Origin: an uncultured Lysobacter sp.
GTDB taxonomy: Bacteria; Pseudomonadota; Gammaproteobacteria; Xanthomonadales; Xanthomonadaceae
DNA: 15,216 nt
Assembly: GCA_946479915.1 (NCBI GenBank)
Contig: CAMLHR010000004.1
Span: 1-15,216, forward strand
Direction: 5' to 3'
Shown: in pieces, positions 1-6,211 of the stretch
Numbering within the stretch: the stretch's first letter is position 1
Layout of the letters: every line of letters starts with the position of its first letter
Notes under the pieces: model-generated
The model's input: the letters and a program-made list of their open reading frames with translations, nothing else
The model's database searches: none
What the model was told of the DNA's origin: nothing
Made by a program: the position numbers and the translations under genes

Positions 1-334
1 TGCGCGCCAGCAGCTCCTCGACGTGGAAGGGCTTGACCAGGTAGTCGTCGGCGCCGGTCTTCAGCCCCTCGACCTTGTCCTGCCAGCTCGAGCGGGCGGT
101 CAGGATCAGCACCGGGAACTTCTTGCCCTCGTCACGGAGCGACTTGATCAGCTCCATGCCGGACATCTTCGGCAGGCCCAGGTCGATGATGCCGAGGTCG
201 AACGGCACCTCGCGACCCATGTACATGCCCTCCTCGCCGTCCTGTGCGGCGTCGACGGCATAGCCTTCGCGCTTCAGTCGCGCAGCGAGCGTCTCTCGCA
301 GGGGGGCTTCGTCTTCGACGAGCAGGATTCGCAT
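1..334 (-). CDS. phoP: PhoP-like response regulator, N-terminal receiver domain (partial, cut by window edge)
   Basis: Transcription factor of a two-component system: a membrane sensor kinase would phosphorylate it and it would then bind DNA. Only the first 111 residues are in the window, covering nearly the whole receiver domain. Visible are the acidic pocket E7-D8, the phosphoacceptor D51 in IIDLGLP, T79 in LILTAR and K101 in LVKPF, all at the usual places for an OmpR-family receiver. The DNA-binding domain lies beyond the left edge. The ATG at 334-332 has a good ribosome binding site, GGAG six bases upstream. The exported PepSY-like gene ends 51 bases upstream on the same strand, so the two are probably one operon, with phoQ expected further on. 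From memory the sequence closely matches Xanthomonas PhoP. The family assignment is secure; the exact name is inferred. Confidence 0.87.
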   Translation of the reverse strand, partial: MRILLVEDEAPLRETLAARLKREGYAVDAAQDGEEGMYMGREVPFDLGIIDLGLPKMSGMELIKSLRDEGKKFPVLILTARSSWQDKVEGLKTGADDYLVKPFHVEELLAR

Positions 335-385
335 CGGTCACTCCAGGATCGCGTCAAGAACCGGGCGGCCGGATGGCCACGTACG

Positions 386-823
386 TCAAAGGTTGAATGC
401 GGCCCCGTCGTGGCGGCGTGTACGGTGCGGTGGCTCGGCGCGCCGCGGCGGCTCCACGCGGCGTGGCACGTCCACGCGTTCGGCCCGTTCGCCACGCGCA
501 TCGCGCCGCGCGCGGTCGGCCTCGCGCTCGGGGCGACGCGTCTGCTGCGGATCGTCCCAGTAGACCCGGACGCGACCGCGATCGTCGATGACCTTCACGC
601 GGCTCAGGTCGCGGCCGTCGAACTGCACGCGCTCGGCGCTGAGCACCTGGCCGTTGGTCGCGCGCTCCACCCGGCGCACCGCATCGGACAGCGCACGGTG
701 GTCGGTGCCCTCGGTCGGCTCCGGCGGCGGCGCCCCGCGGCGCTGCGCGGACGCGTCCAGCGGCGCCGCCATCGCGAGGGCGAGGGCGAGGAGGGCTGGG
801 ACGTGGCGGAGCGTGGGGGACAT
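386..823 (-). CDS. Exported PepSY-like small protein with Arg/Pro-rich tail
   Basis: A 145-residue protein with a clear Sec signal peptide: a short basic start, a hydrophobic core at 8-20 and a likely cleavage after ASA (residues 24-26). Residues 42-91 read as one PepSY-like unit: a helix (ALSDAVRRVERATNG), then two strands (VLSAERVQFDGRD and VKVIDDRGRVRVYWDDP). This layout occurs in small periplasmic proteins often encoded beside PhoPQ-type two-component genes. Residues 92-145 are low complexity, rich in Arg and Pro, and probably disordered. It lies 51 bases upstream of the phoP-like gene on the same strand, so co-expression is likely, and a role in modulating the sensor is possible but unproven. 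No enzymatic residues are visible. The ATG at 823-821 is the natural start because the signal peptide follows directly; no clear Shine-Dalgarno is seen. Confidence 0.75.
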   Translation of the reverse strand: MSPTLRHVPALLALALAMAAPLDASAQRRGAPPPEPTEGTDHRALSDAVRRVERATNGQVLSAERVQFDGRDLSRVKVIDDRGRVRVYWDDPQQTRRPEREADRARRDARGERAERVDVPRRVEPPRRAEPPHRTRRHDGAAFNL

Positions 824-861
824 GACGCGACAACATACCCGGTTGCGGCTGGACGGGGGGC

Positions 862-894
862 ATTCTCGTGACGAGGCAGTGAATCCGGTCTGAA
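862..894 (-). promoter_or_regulatory. Candidate OmpR/PhoP-type direct-repeat promoter of the PepSY-phoP unit
   Basis: On the minus strand, positions 894-879 read TTCAGACCGGATTCAC: two TTCA(G/C) half-sites repeating at 11 bases, one helical turn. Eleven bases further downstream is a possible -10 box, GAGAAT (867-862, 4 of 6 to consensus). No -35 hexamer is visible at the expected place; the repeat occupies it. This spacing is the known layout of activator-dependent PhoP promoters in enteric bacteria. The assignment to PhoP is inference. Confidence 0.4.
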
Positions 895-913
895 CTTTTC
901 CGGCGCCCGGGGA

Positions 914-1837
914 CTAGAAAATCTCGCCGATACAGCAGCGGAGCGAGCCCCCGGCGGCCTCGATGGCGTCCAGCGGCACGCTGCGCAGGGTGAACCCCGC
1001 CTGTGCGAGTGCCTCGCGGTGTCCCGGGGACAGGGCCCGGGCCGCGCGCCGGCTCATCCAGGCCTCGTCGCCGAAAGCGATGGCGTTGCCCGCGAACGCG
1101 GCCTTCTCCGCGGGCGACAGCAGGAGCGCGTGCGGGGCATGGAACGCCGCGATGGCGGCCGGCACCGCGGCGTCGGCGAAACCGTCCGGGCAGGCGACCA
1201 CCGCGCGGCCGGCCAGGATCGCCAGCACCACGTTGGCGTGGTACTCGCCCGGCGCGAGGTCGAACAGCAGGGTCGCACGCAGCCCGAGCGCCTCGTGCAC
1301 GAGGCGCGCGCCTTCCGCGTCGCAGCGCTCCGACAGGCCGCAGTACCCCAGCCCCCGCATGCGGTCCACGACCATCGCGCCGGTCAGTTCGCACGGGTGG
1401 GCCTGGCGGGACAGGTCGACCTCGCGGTAGCCGAGCACGTCGCGGAAGAACCCGCGCAGGTCGGCGCGCGCGGCCTCGCGCTGCCGGACGGGGTGGCGCA
1501 TCCGGCCCACCACGTAGCGCCCCGGCACGGTGGCGAAGACGTTGTTGGGGAACAGGCCGTCGGGCGCTTCGGGATCGCCGGGGAAGCAGACCGTCGGCAG
1601 CGTGGCGGACAGGGCGCGGTGCAGCTCGCGATGCTCCCCGGCGGCGCGTGCGGCGTCGAAGTCGGCGGCCCCGGCCATGTAGCGGTTGTCCCTGGCCGAC
1701 TCGCCGGCCAGGCGGAAGCCGTCGGGCGACACGAGGAATGCGGCCCGCGCGGTGGGCGCGCCGAAGTCCGGCGTTGTCGCGCGCGCGGCCGCGAAGAACG
1801 CATCGAGGTCGCGCGTGACGAGGCCGGGCGCGGTCAT
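914..1837 (-). CDS. CtlX-like / arginine-deiminase-related hydrolase (amidinotransferase fold)
   Basis: A 307-residue cytosolic enzyme of the guanidino-group-modifying (pentein) superfamily, closest to the bacterial group annotated as citrulline utilization hydrolase CtlX or arginine deiminase-related protein. Visible family landmarks are FPNN at 96-99, an acidic E150 followed by TG (most relatives have EGTG, here ELTG), a VVDR segment at 156-159, the histidine H200 in EYHANV, and the C-terminal nucleophile region GGSLRC with C301. C302 follows directly, giving an unusual Cys-Cys pair. The substrate is not determined by sequence; citrulline, arginine or a methylated arginine are all conceivable. 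Its ATG overlaps the stop of dusA (ATGA at 1837-1834), so it is probably translated by coupling from dusA. No ribosome binding site is needed or seen. Family assignment is confident, function is not. Confidence 0.8.
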   Translation of the reverse strand: MTAPGLVTRDLDAFFAAARATTPDFGAPTARAAFLVSPDGFRLAGESARDNRYMAGAADFDAARAAGEHRELHRALSATLPTVCFPGDPEAPDGLFPNNVFATVPGRYVVGRMRHPVRQREAARADLRGFFRDVLGYREVDLSRQAHPCELTGAMVVDRMRGLGYCGLSERCDAEGARLVHEALGLRATLLFDLAPGEYHANVVLAILAGRAVVACPDGFADAAVPAAIAAFHAPHALLLSPAEKAAFAGNAIAFGDEAWMSRRAARALSPGHREALAQAGFTLRSVPLDAIEAAGGSLRCCIGEIF

Positions 1838-2850
1838 GCGGCGCTGCGCGCGCCGTCGGCGGCACCGGCTTCGGTGTGCGCCAGCGCGCGCTCGACCAGC
1901 GACCAGTCCGCGCCCGGGCGGTGCGCGCCCTCGCTGAGCACCTGGCGGAACGCGCGCCCGCCACGCTCGCCCGCGAACAGCCCGAGCACGTGGCGGACGA
2001 CGTGCTTGAGGTGCACGCCCTGCCCCAGCGCCCGCTCCACGTAGGGACGCAATCCCCGCAGCAGCGCCGCGCGCGAACGCAGGGTCCCGCCCCACCAGGC
2101 GACGTCGAGCCGGTGCAGCAGGTACGGATCGTGGTACGCGGCGCGCCCGAGCATCGCGCCGTCCGCATGGTCCAGGTGCGCGGTCGCCTCCTCCAGGGTC
2201 GCGATGCCGCCGTTGACCACGACCTGCAGGCCGGGTCGCTCCTGCTTCAGCCGGTACGCCCAGTCGTAGCGCAGCGGCGGGACCTCGCGGTTCTCCTTCG
2301 GGCTGAGCCCCTTCAGCCAGGCGTTGCGCGCGTGCACGACCACCGTGCGGCAGCCCGCGTCGGCGACCGCGTCCACGAACGCGCGGAAGCGCTCGAAGTC
2401 GTGGTCGTCGTCCACGCCCAGCCGGCACTTGACCGTCACCGGGACGTCGCACGCGGCCACCATGGCGGACACGGACGCGGCGACCAGGCCCGGCTCGCGC
2501 ATCAGGCAGGCGCCGAAGCGCCCGGCCTGCACGCGGTCCGACGGGCAGCCGCAGTTGAGGTTCACCTCGTCGAACCCGTGCGCGGCGCCGATGCGCGCGG
2601 CCTCGGCGAGCAGCGCGGGCTCGCTGCCCCCCAGCTGCAATGCGACCGGATGCTCCGACGCGTCCATCGCCAGCAGGGGCGCGCGATCGCCGTGGATCAC
2701 CGCGTTCGCATGGACCATCTCGGTGTACAGCCGCGCATGCGGCGCGAGCAGCCGGTGGAACACCCGGCAGTGGGTGTCCGTCCAGTCCATCATCGGGGCG
2801 ACGGACAGCCGGATCGCGTCCGCGGCCACCGGCGGTGAAATCGCTGCCAA
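1834..2850 (-). CDS. dusA: tRNA-dihydrouridine(20/20a) synthase DusA
   Basis: FMN-dependent enzyme that reduces U20/U20a in the tRNA D-loop. The DusA subtype is recognised by the N-terminal APMMDWTDTHCR motif, TEMVHANAV, and NLNCGCPSDRV, where the Cys of GCPS (C102 counted from the chosen start) is the catalytic acid. FGACLM, the VKCRLG strand and VVNGGI (flavin-phosphate loop) follow. The length of about 338 residues is normal. The frame is open further upstream to 2976 but has no ATG next to the conserved part. I chose the TTG at 2850 because GAGG lies 9 bases upstream and a GATAAT box stands at 2886-2881. A GTG at 2868 would leave almost no leader. A GTG at 2829 is also possible and has no ribosome binding site. 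The stop overlaps the next gene as ATGA. Confidence 0.93.
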   Translation of the reverse strand: MAAISPPVAADAIRLSVAPMMDWTDTHCRVFHRLLAPHARLYTEMVHANAVIHGDRAPLLAMDASEHPVALQLGGSEPALLAEAARIGAAHGFDEVNLNCGCPSDRVQAGRFGACLMREPGLVAASVSAMVAACDVPVTVKCRLGVDDDHDFERFRAFVDAVADAGCRTVVVHARNAWLKGLSPKENREVPPLRYDWAYRLKQERPGLQVVVNGGIATLEEATAHLDHADGAMLGRAAYHDPYLLHRLDVAWWGGTLRSRAALLRGLRPYVERALGQGVHLKHVVRHVLGLFAGERGGRAFRQVLSEGAHRPGADWSLVERALAHTEAGAADGARSAA

Positions 2851-2880
2851 GGGAAGGCGCCTCGCCACGTGCGGGCCGCG

Positions 2881-2886
2881 ATTATC
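2881..2886 (-). promoter_or_regulatory. Possible -10 box for dusA
   Basis: The minus strand reads GATAAT, 5 of 6 to the sigma-70 -10 consensus, in an otherwise very GC-rich stretch and about 30 bases ahead of the chosen dusA start. No good -35 hexamer is present 16-18 bases upstream. The plus strand across the same bases reads GATTAT (2880-2885, 4 of 6), which could serve the divergent gene. Confidence 0.4.
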
Positions 2887-2944
2887 CCATCCGCGGCGGC
2901 GCACCATGACGTCGCATGCACCCGCGATGCCGGAGGGTGCCGCC

Positions 2945-3319
2945 ATGGACGGCATCGGACACCGCCGCTGGGCCATCGCGGAGGGCTACATCCCGGGCAC
3001 CAGCACCGGCGAAGGCCCGGCGATGGAAAGCCACGAGACCTTCTGCGTGCTCAACACCGGCGACCGGCCCGCGCGGATCGAGGTGACGGTGTTTTACGAG
3101 GATCGCGATCCCGTGGGGCCCTACCGGTTCGAGGTGCCGCCCGGGCGCACCCGCCACTTCCGCTACAACGCGTTCGCCGATCCCGAGCCGATCCCGCGCG
3201 ACACGCCCTATGCGAGCGTCGTCGAGAGCGACGTCCCCGTCGTCGTGCAGTTCACGCGCCTGGATTCCCGCCAGGCGGAGAACGCCCTGATGACGACGAT
3301 GGCCCATCCGCTGGCGTGA
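2945..3319 (+). CDS. Sensory rhodopsin transducer family protein (ASRT-like), orphan
   Basis: A 124-residue soluble protein that matches, from memory, the family of the Anabaena sensory rhodopsin transducer. The landmarks are RRWAIAEGYIPG near the N-terminus, SHET..VLN.GD, VTVFYEDRDPVGPYRFEVPP (given here in two overlapping parts: VTVFYEDRD and DPVGPYRFEVPP), YASVVESDVPVVVQ and TRLDSRQAENAL near the end. In Anabaena the homologue is a small beta-rich tetramer that binds the photoreceptor and has been proposed to act on transcription. Many family members occur in bacteria without a rhodopsin, and none is encoded here. The ATG at 2945 is preferred over an in-frame ATG at 2906 because GGAGGG sits about 8 bases upstream and the conserved part begins directly. 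It is divergent from dusA, and its 3' end overlaps the oppositely oriented gene at 3252-3818. Confidence 0.9.
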   Translation: MDGIGHRRWAIAEGYIPGTSTGEGPAMESHETFCVLNTGDRPARIEVTVFYEDRDPVGPYRFEVPPGRTRHFRYNAFADPEPIPRDTPYASVVESDVPVVVQFTRLDSRQAENALMTTMAHPLA

Positions 3320-3818
3320 CCGCCGGCGCTGCAGGCGCCACGACCGGCAGCGGCCGCCCCCAGCGGACGTAGCTCGCCTCGATGCCCGCGGCGATGCGCT
3401 CGAACGCGGCCGACCCCGTGGGGACGCCAAGCTGCGTCGCGACCGCTTCCCACCCGTCGGCGTGCGCCTCGCGCCAGCGCTCGATCACGTGGCGGCACGG
3501 ACGCCCGACCGCCTCGGCCAGCGTGCAGGCGTAGTACAGGTCGCCGGGCGCCCAGCGCTCGTCGGCCAGCAGCGCGCCGGCGAGCGCGCGAGGCGCCGCG
3601 TGGTAGCGCACGAGTTCGTCGACGAAGGCCTCGCGGTAGCGGTCCCCGTACTGGTTCATGTCCGCCAGCCGGGCGTCCATGGTGGCGTCCCCGGTGCGCG
3701 GCGCCGACCCGAACGCGAACGCCGCGGTCCCGTCCGACTGCGCGCGCGCGATGCCGCCGGCCAGGAGCAGTCCCCCCGCCAGCAGCAGCCCGATCCATCC
3801 GGTGCGCACGCCCGCCAT
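3252..3818 (-). CDS. Exported protein of unknown function
   Basis: A 188-residue protein I cannot assign to a named family. It starts with a clear signal peptide: a hydrophobic stretch at 9-24 and likely cleavage after ARA (24-26). The mature part has a mainly helical segment, from about residue 50 to 150, containing DMNQYGDRYREAFVDELVRY and RWAPGDLYYACTLAEAVG, then RPCRHVIERW, with two cysteines that could form a disulfide. It ends with SYVRWGRPLP. The last 30 residues are Ala/Pro/Ser/Gly-rich and low complexity, and the final 22 or so are read from the antisense of the 3' end of the transducer gene. The pattern suggests a small periplasmic protein of Xanthomonadaceae. The start is the only ATG that yields the signal peptide. 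No ribosome binding site is obvious. Confidence 0.7.
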   Translation of the reverse strand: MAGVRTGWIGLLLAGGLLLAGGIARAQSDGTAAFAFGSAPRTGDATMDARLADMNQYGDRYREAFVDELVRYHAAPRALAGALLADERWAPGDLYYACTLAEAVGRPCRHVIERWREAHADGWEAVATQLGVPTGSAAFERIAAGIEASYVRWGRPLPVVAPAAPAVTPADGPSSSSGRSPPGGNPGA

Positions 3819-3923
3819 GCGCCAAGCCTAAACCGGATCGCCGCGCGGGTTGCCTGAACGGATGCCGTCGGCGGCGCGGAACCTGCACGGCGCCATGACG
3901 GCCGCGGTCCTACCGTTCCTGCC

Positions 3924-4139
3924 ATGAACGCCACCGCCGCCCACGCCCACCCCCGCCACGACACCCGCCGGCACGCGTCCCCCGACAGGCGCCGGCGACG
4001 CACGGTGGTGGCCCTCGTCGGCGCGGCGTTCCTGGGGATCTACGTGCTGGGCATCACCTGGTTCGCGGAGACGCTCAACGACGACATGGCGCGCAGCTTC
4101 CAGCTCGCCCCGGCCGTCGCCGACGTCGAACACCGCTAG
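3924..4139 (+). CDS. Small single-span membrane protein, unknown function
   Basis: A 71-residue reading frame. The N-terminus is hydrophilic and rich in His and Arg, ending in RRRRR (about 22-26). One hydrophobic segment follows at about 27-48 (TVVALVGAAFLGIYVLG and onward), then a short acidic/polar tail. The positive-inside rule puts the N-terminus in the cytoplasm. The hydrophobic helix next to an arginine cluster argues for a real gene rather than chance. However, there is no Shine-Dalgarno sequence, and I do not recognise the family. Its stop codon shares the bases CTAG with the stop of the convergent HAD gene. It could still be a spurious frame. Confidence 0.5.
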   Translation: MNATAAHAHPRHDTRRHASPDRRRRRTVVALVGAAFLGIYVLGITWFAETLNDDMARSFQLAPAVADVEHR

Positions 4140-4858
4140 GCCCCGCCGAGCGCCCTGATCGCACCGGGCAGTTCGCCCGCCGCGGACACGGTCCGCAATC
4201 GCGCCGCGTCCGCCGGCACCTCCGCTTCCATCTCGTGCACCCAGGTGGCGTGGTACGGCATGTGCACGCCCCAGCCGCCGATCGCCAGCACCGGCGCGAT
4301 GTCGGACCGCAATGAGTTGCCGACCATCGCGAACCGTTCCGGCGGGAGGTCGAACTCGCGCAGCAACCGCAGGTAGGTCTGCGGATCCTTCTCGCTGACG
4401 ATCTCGATCCGGCCGAACAGGTCCGCCAGGCCCGAGTCGCGGACCTTCTGCTCCTGGTGGAACAGGTCGCCCTTGGTGACCAGGACGATGTCGTGGTCGC
4501 GCGCGACCGCCTCGACCGCGTCGCGGATCCCGGGCAGCAGCTCGACCGGGTGGCGCAGGAGTTCCTTGCCCATCCGGACGATGCGATGCACGTCCGCGGC
4601 CGCGATGCGCTCGCCGGTGAGTTCGACGGCGGCCTCGATCATGGACAGCACCATGCCCTTCACGCCGTAGCCGAAGAACGCGATGTTGCCCTTCTCGACC
4701 GCGTACAGCCGTTCCTGCACGCGCGCGTCGCCCAGGTCCACGTAGCGTCCGAGCATCCGCTCGAACGTGGCCTGCGCCTCGTCGTAGAAATCCTGGCTGC
4801 GCCACAGGGTGTCGTCGCCGTCGAAGCCGACCAGCGCAATGGGGGCGTGGGGGTCCAT
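4136..4858 (-). CDS. HAD-superfamily hydrolase (phosphatase-like)
   Basis: A 240-residue cytosolic hydrolase of the haloacid dehalogenase superfamily. Motif I is FDGDDTLW with nucleophile D13 and acid/base D15. Motif II is the Thr in VLVTKGD, motif III the Lys in SEKDP, and motif IV is MVGNSLRSDI with a metal-binding Asp. The roughly 100 residues between motifs I and II (FYDEAQATF to LRHPVELLPG) form an alpha-helical C1 cap, as in phosphoglycolate phosphatase and nucleotidase relatives. This supports a small phosphorylated metabolite as substrate, but not which one. The frame is open far upstream, yet the ATG at 4858 is the only sensible start because homology begins there. It is divergent from the permease by 36 bases, and a shared control region is likely. 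Confidence 0.9.
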   Translation of the reverse strand: MDPHAPIALVGFDGDDTLWRSQDFYDEAQATFERMLGRYVDLGDARVQERLYAVEKGNIAFFGYGVKGMVLSMIEAAVELTGERIAAADVHRIVRMGKELLRHPVELLPGIRDAVEAVARDHDIVLVTKGDLFHQEQKVRDSGLADLFGRIEIVSEKDPQTYLRLLREFDLPPERFAMVGNSLRSDIAPVLAIGGWGVHMPYHATWVHEMEAEVPADAARLRTVSAAGELPGAIRALGGA

Positions 4859-4868
4859 GCCCCATTGG

Positions 4869-4880
4869 AGCACGCGTGCT
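4869..4880. promoter_or_regulatory. 12-bp perfect palindrome in the HAD/permease divergent spacer
   Basis: AGCACGCGTGCT is a perfect palindrome centred in the 36-base gap between two divergent start codons. It could be an operator for both genes. No clear -10 or -35 boxes fit around it, and chance in GC-rich DNA cannot be excluded. Confidence 0.3.
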
Positions 4881-4894
4881 ACGTTCCGCGCAGC

Positions 4895-6211
4895 ATGAGC
4901 ACGACGCCCATCGACGAACCCGTGACCGCCGTCGTCGCCGACGCGGCGACGGCCCGCCCGGTCGGTCGCTGGCAGCTCGTCGGCCTGTCGATCAACGACG
5001 TGGTGGGCAGCGGCATCTACCTGCTGCCCGCCGCGGCCGCGGCGCTGCTCGGGCCCGCCAGTGTCTGGGCGGTCCTGCTCGCGGGACTGGCGGTCGCATT
5101 GCTGGTGCTGTGCTATGCGCAGGCCGCCAGCCACTTCGACCGTCCCGGCGGCGGCTACCTGTACGCGCGCGAAGCGTTCGGGCCCTTCGTCGGCTTCGAG
5201 GTCGGCTGGATGCTGCTGCTCACCCGGGTCGCCACCGCGGCGGCGCTGGCGAACGGACTCGCGGCGGCGCTCGGCCATTTCTGGCCCGTCGCCGGCACGG
5301 ACGCGGGACGCGCGGGCATCGCCACCGCGGCGATCGTGGCGCTCGCCTGGCTCAACATCCTCGGCGTGCGGGGCGCGGCGCGCACCGCCGCGGCGCTGGC
5401 CGTGGCGAAGCTGCTGCCGCTGGTGCTGTTCGTGGTGCTCGGCGCGCTCGCGGCCGGCGCGATGTCCGCCGGCGCGCCGCTGGACGGGATCGCATTCGCC
5501 GACATCCCGCCCGCCGACCTGGGGCGCGCCGCGCTGCTGTTGCTGTTCGCGTACGCGGGATTCGAGAACATGCCGGCCGCCGCCGGCGAATACCGGAACC
5601 CGCGGCGCGACGTGCCGTTCGCGCTGTTGTCGATGATCCTGCTCGTCACCACCCCCTATGCCGCCGTGCAGTGGGTCGCGCTGGCGACCCTGCCGGGCCT
5701 CGCGGCGTCGGCGACGCCGCTGGCGGATGCCTCCGCCCGTTTCGGCGGCGCGCCGCTCGCCTGGGTGCTGACCGCCGGCGCCGCGGTGTCCATCCTCGGC
5801 ACGGCGAACAACACGATGCTGCTCGGCCCGCGCTACCTGCACGCGATGGCGTCGGACGGCTTCGGCCCGCGCGCGCTGGCCGGGGTGCATCCCCGCTACC
5901 GCACGCCTGCCGCGGCGATCGCGCTGCTCGCGGTCGCGGCACTGGCCCTCGCGTTGACCGGGTCGTTCGTGCAGCTCGCGCTGCTCTCGGTCGTGGCCCG
6001 GCTGTGCACGTACATCACGACGGCCGCGGCCGTGCTGGTGCTGCGCAGGCGCGGCGGCGGCCTCGTGCTGCCCGGCGGACCGCTCATCCCGGTCGCGGCC
6101 CTGGTGCTGTCGACGGCGCTGCTGGCCAGCGCGACACCGCGCAACCTGCTGGCCGCGAGTGTCGCGTTGCTGGCCGGGGCCGCGATCTACCGCGGCTGGA
6201 GGCGCGCCTGA
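4895..6211 (+). CDS. APC-superfamily amino acid permease
   Basis: A 438-residue integral inner-membrane transporter of the amino acid-polyamine-organocation superfamily. After about 25 polar residues, the first helix carries the family's unwound substrate-binding segment GSGIY (38-42). Then come the FDRPGGGYLYAREAFGP loop (the conserved GG.Y.Y motif after helix 2), a helix with FAYAGFENMP (the conserved helix 6 region) and GEYRNPRRDVP on its cytoplasmic side. About 12 hydrophobic helices can be counted and the length is normal. The substrate cannot be read from the sequence; the helix 1 and 6 motifs fit a neutral amino acid or amine. The ATG at 4895 lies 36 bases from the divergent HAD gene. 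The 3' end overlaps the EF-hand gene by 25 bases in convergent orientation, and no terminator is seen. Confidence 0.92.
   Translation: MSTTPIDEPVTAVVADAATARPVGRWQLVGLSINDVVGSGIYLLPAAAAALLGPASVWAVLLAGLAVALLVLCYAQAASHFDRPGGGYLYAREAFGPFVGFEVGWMLLLTRVATAAALANGLAAALGHFWPVAGTDAGRAGIATAAIVALAWLNILGVRGAARTAAALAVAKLLPLVLFVVLGALAAGAMSAGAPLDGIAFADIPPADLGRAALLLLFAYAGFENMPAAAGEYRNPRRDVPFALLSMILLVTTPYAAVQWVALATLPGLAASATPLADASARFGGAPLAWVLTAGAAVSILGTANNTMLLGPRYLHAMASDGFGPRALAGVHPRYRTPAAAIALLAVAALALALTGSFVQLALLSVVARLCTYITTAAAVLVLRRRGGGLVLPGGPLIPVAALVLSTALLASATPRNLLAASVALLAGAAIYRGWRRA

Noticed and set aside
23..871. A 282-codon plus-strand frame over phoP and the PepSY gene
   Set aside because: It is antisense to two well supported genes, has no motif, and its composition is that of an antisense GC-rich frame.
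899..913. CCGG-GCG-CCGG stem after the CtlX-like gene as a terminator
   Set aside because: The stem is 4 bp and is followed by A residues, not T, on the transcribed strand.
354..2168. A 604-codon minus-strand frame across the PepSY, CtlX-like and dusA genes
   Set aside because: It is out of frame with all three genes, is Arg/Ala/Pro-rich throughout and has no domain. It is a GC-driven shadow frame.
2851..2976. Upstream extension of the dusA frame to an ATG at 2976
   Set aside because: It would run into the start of the divergent transducer gene, pass the probable promoter and add about 42 residues not known in DusA.
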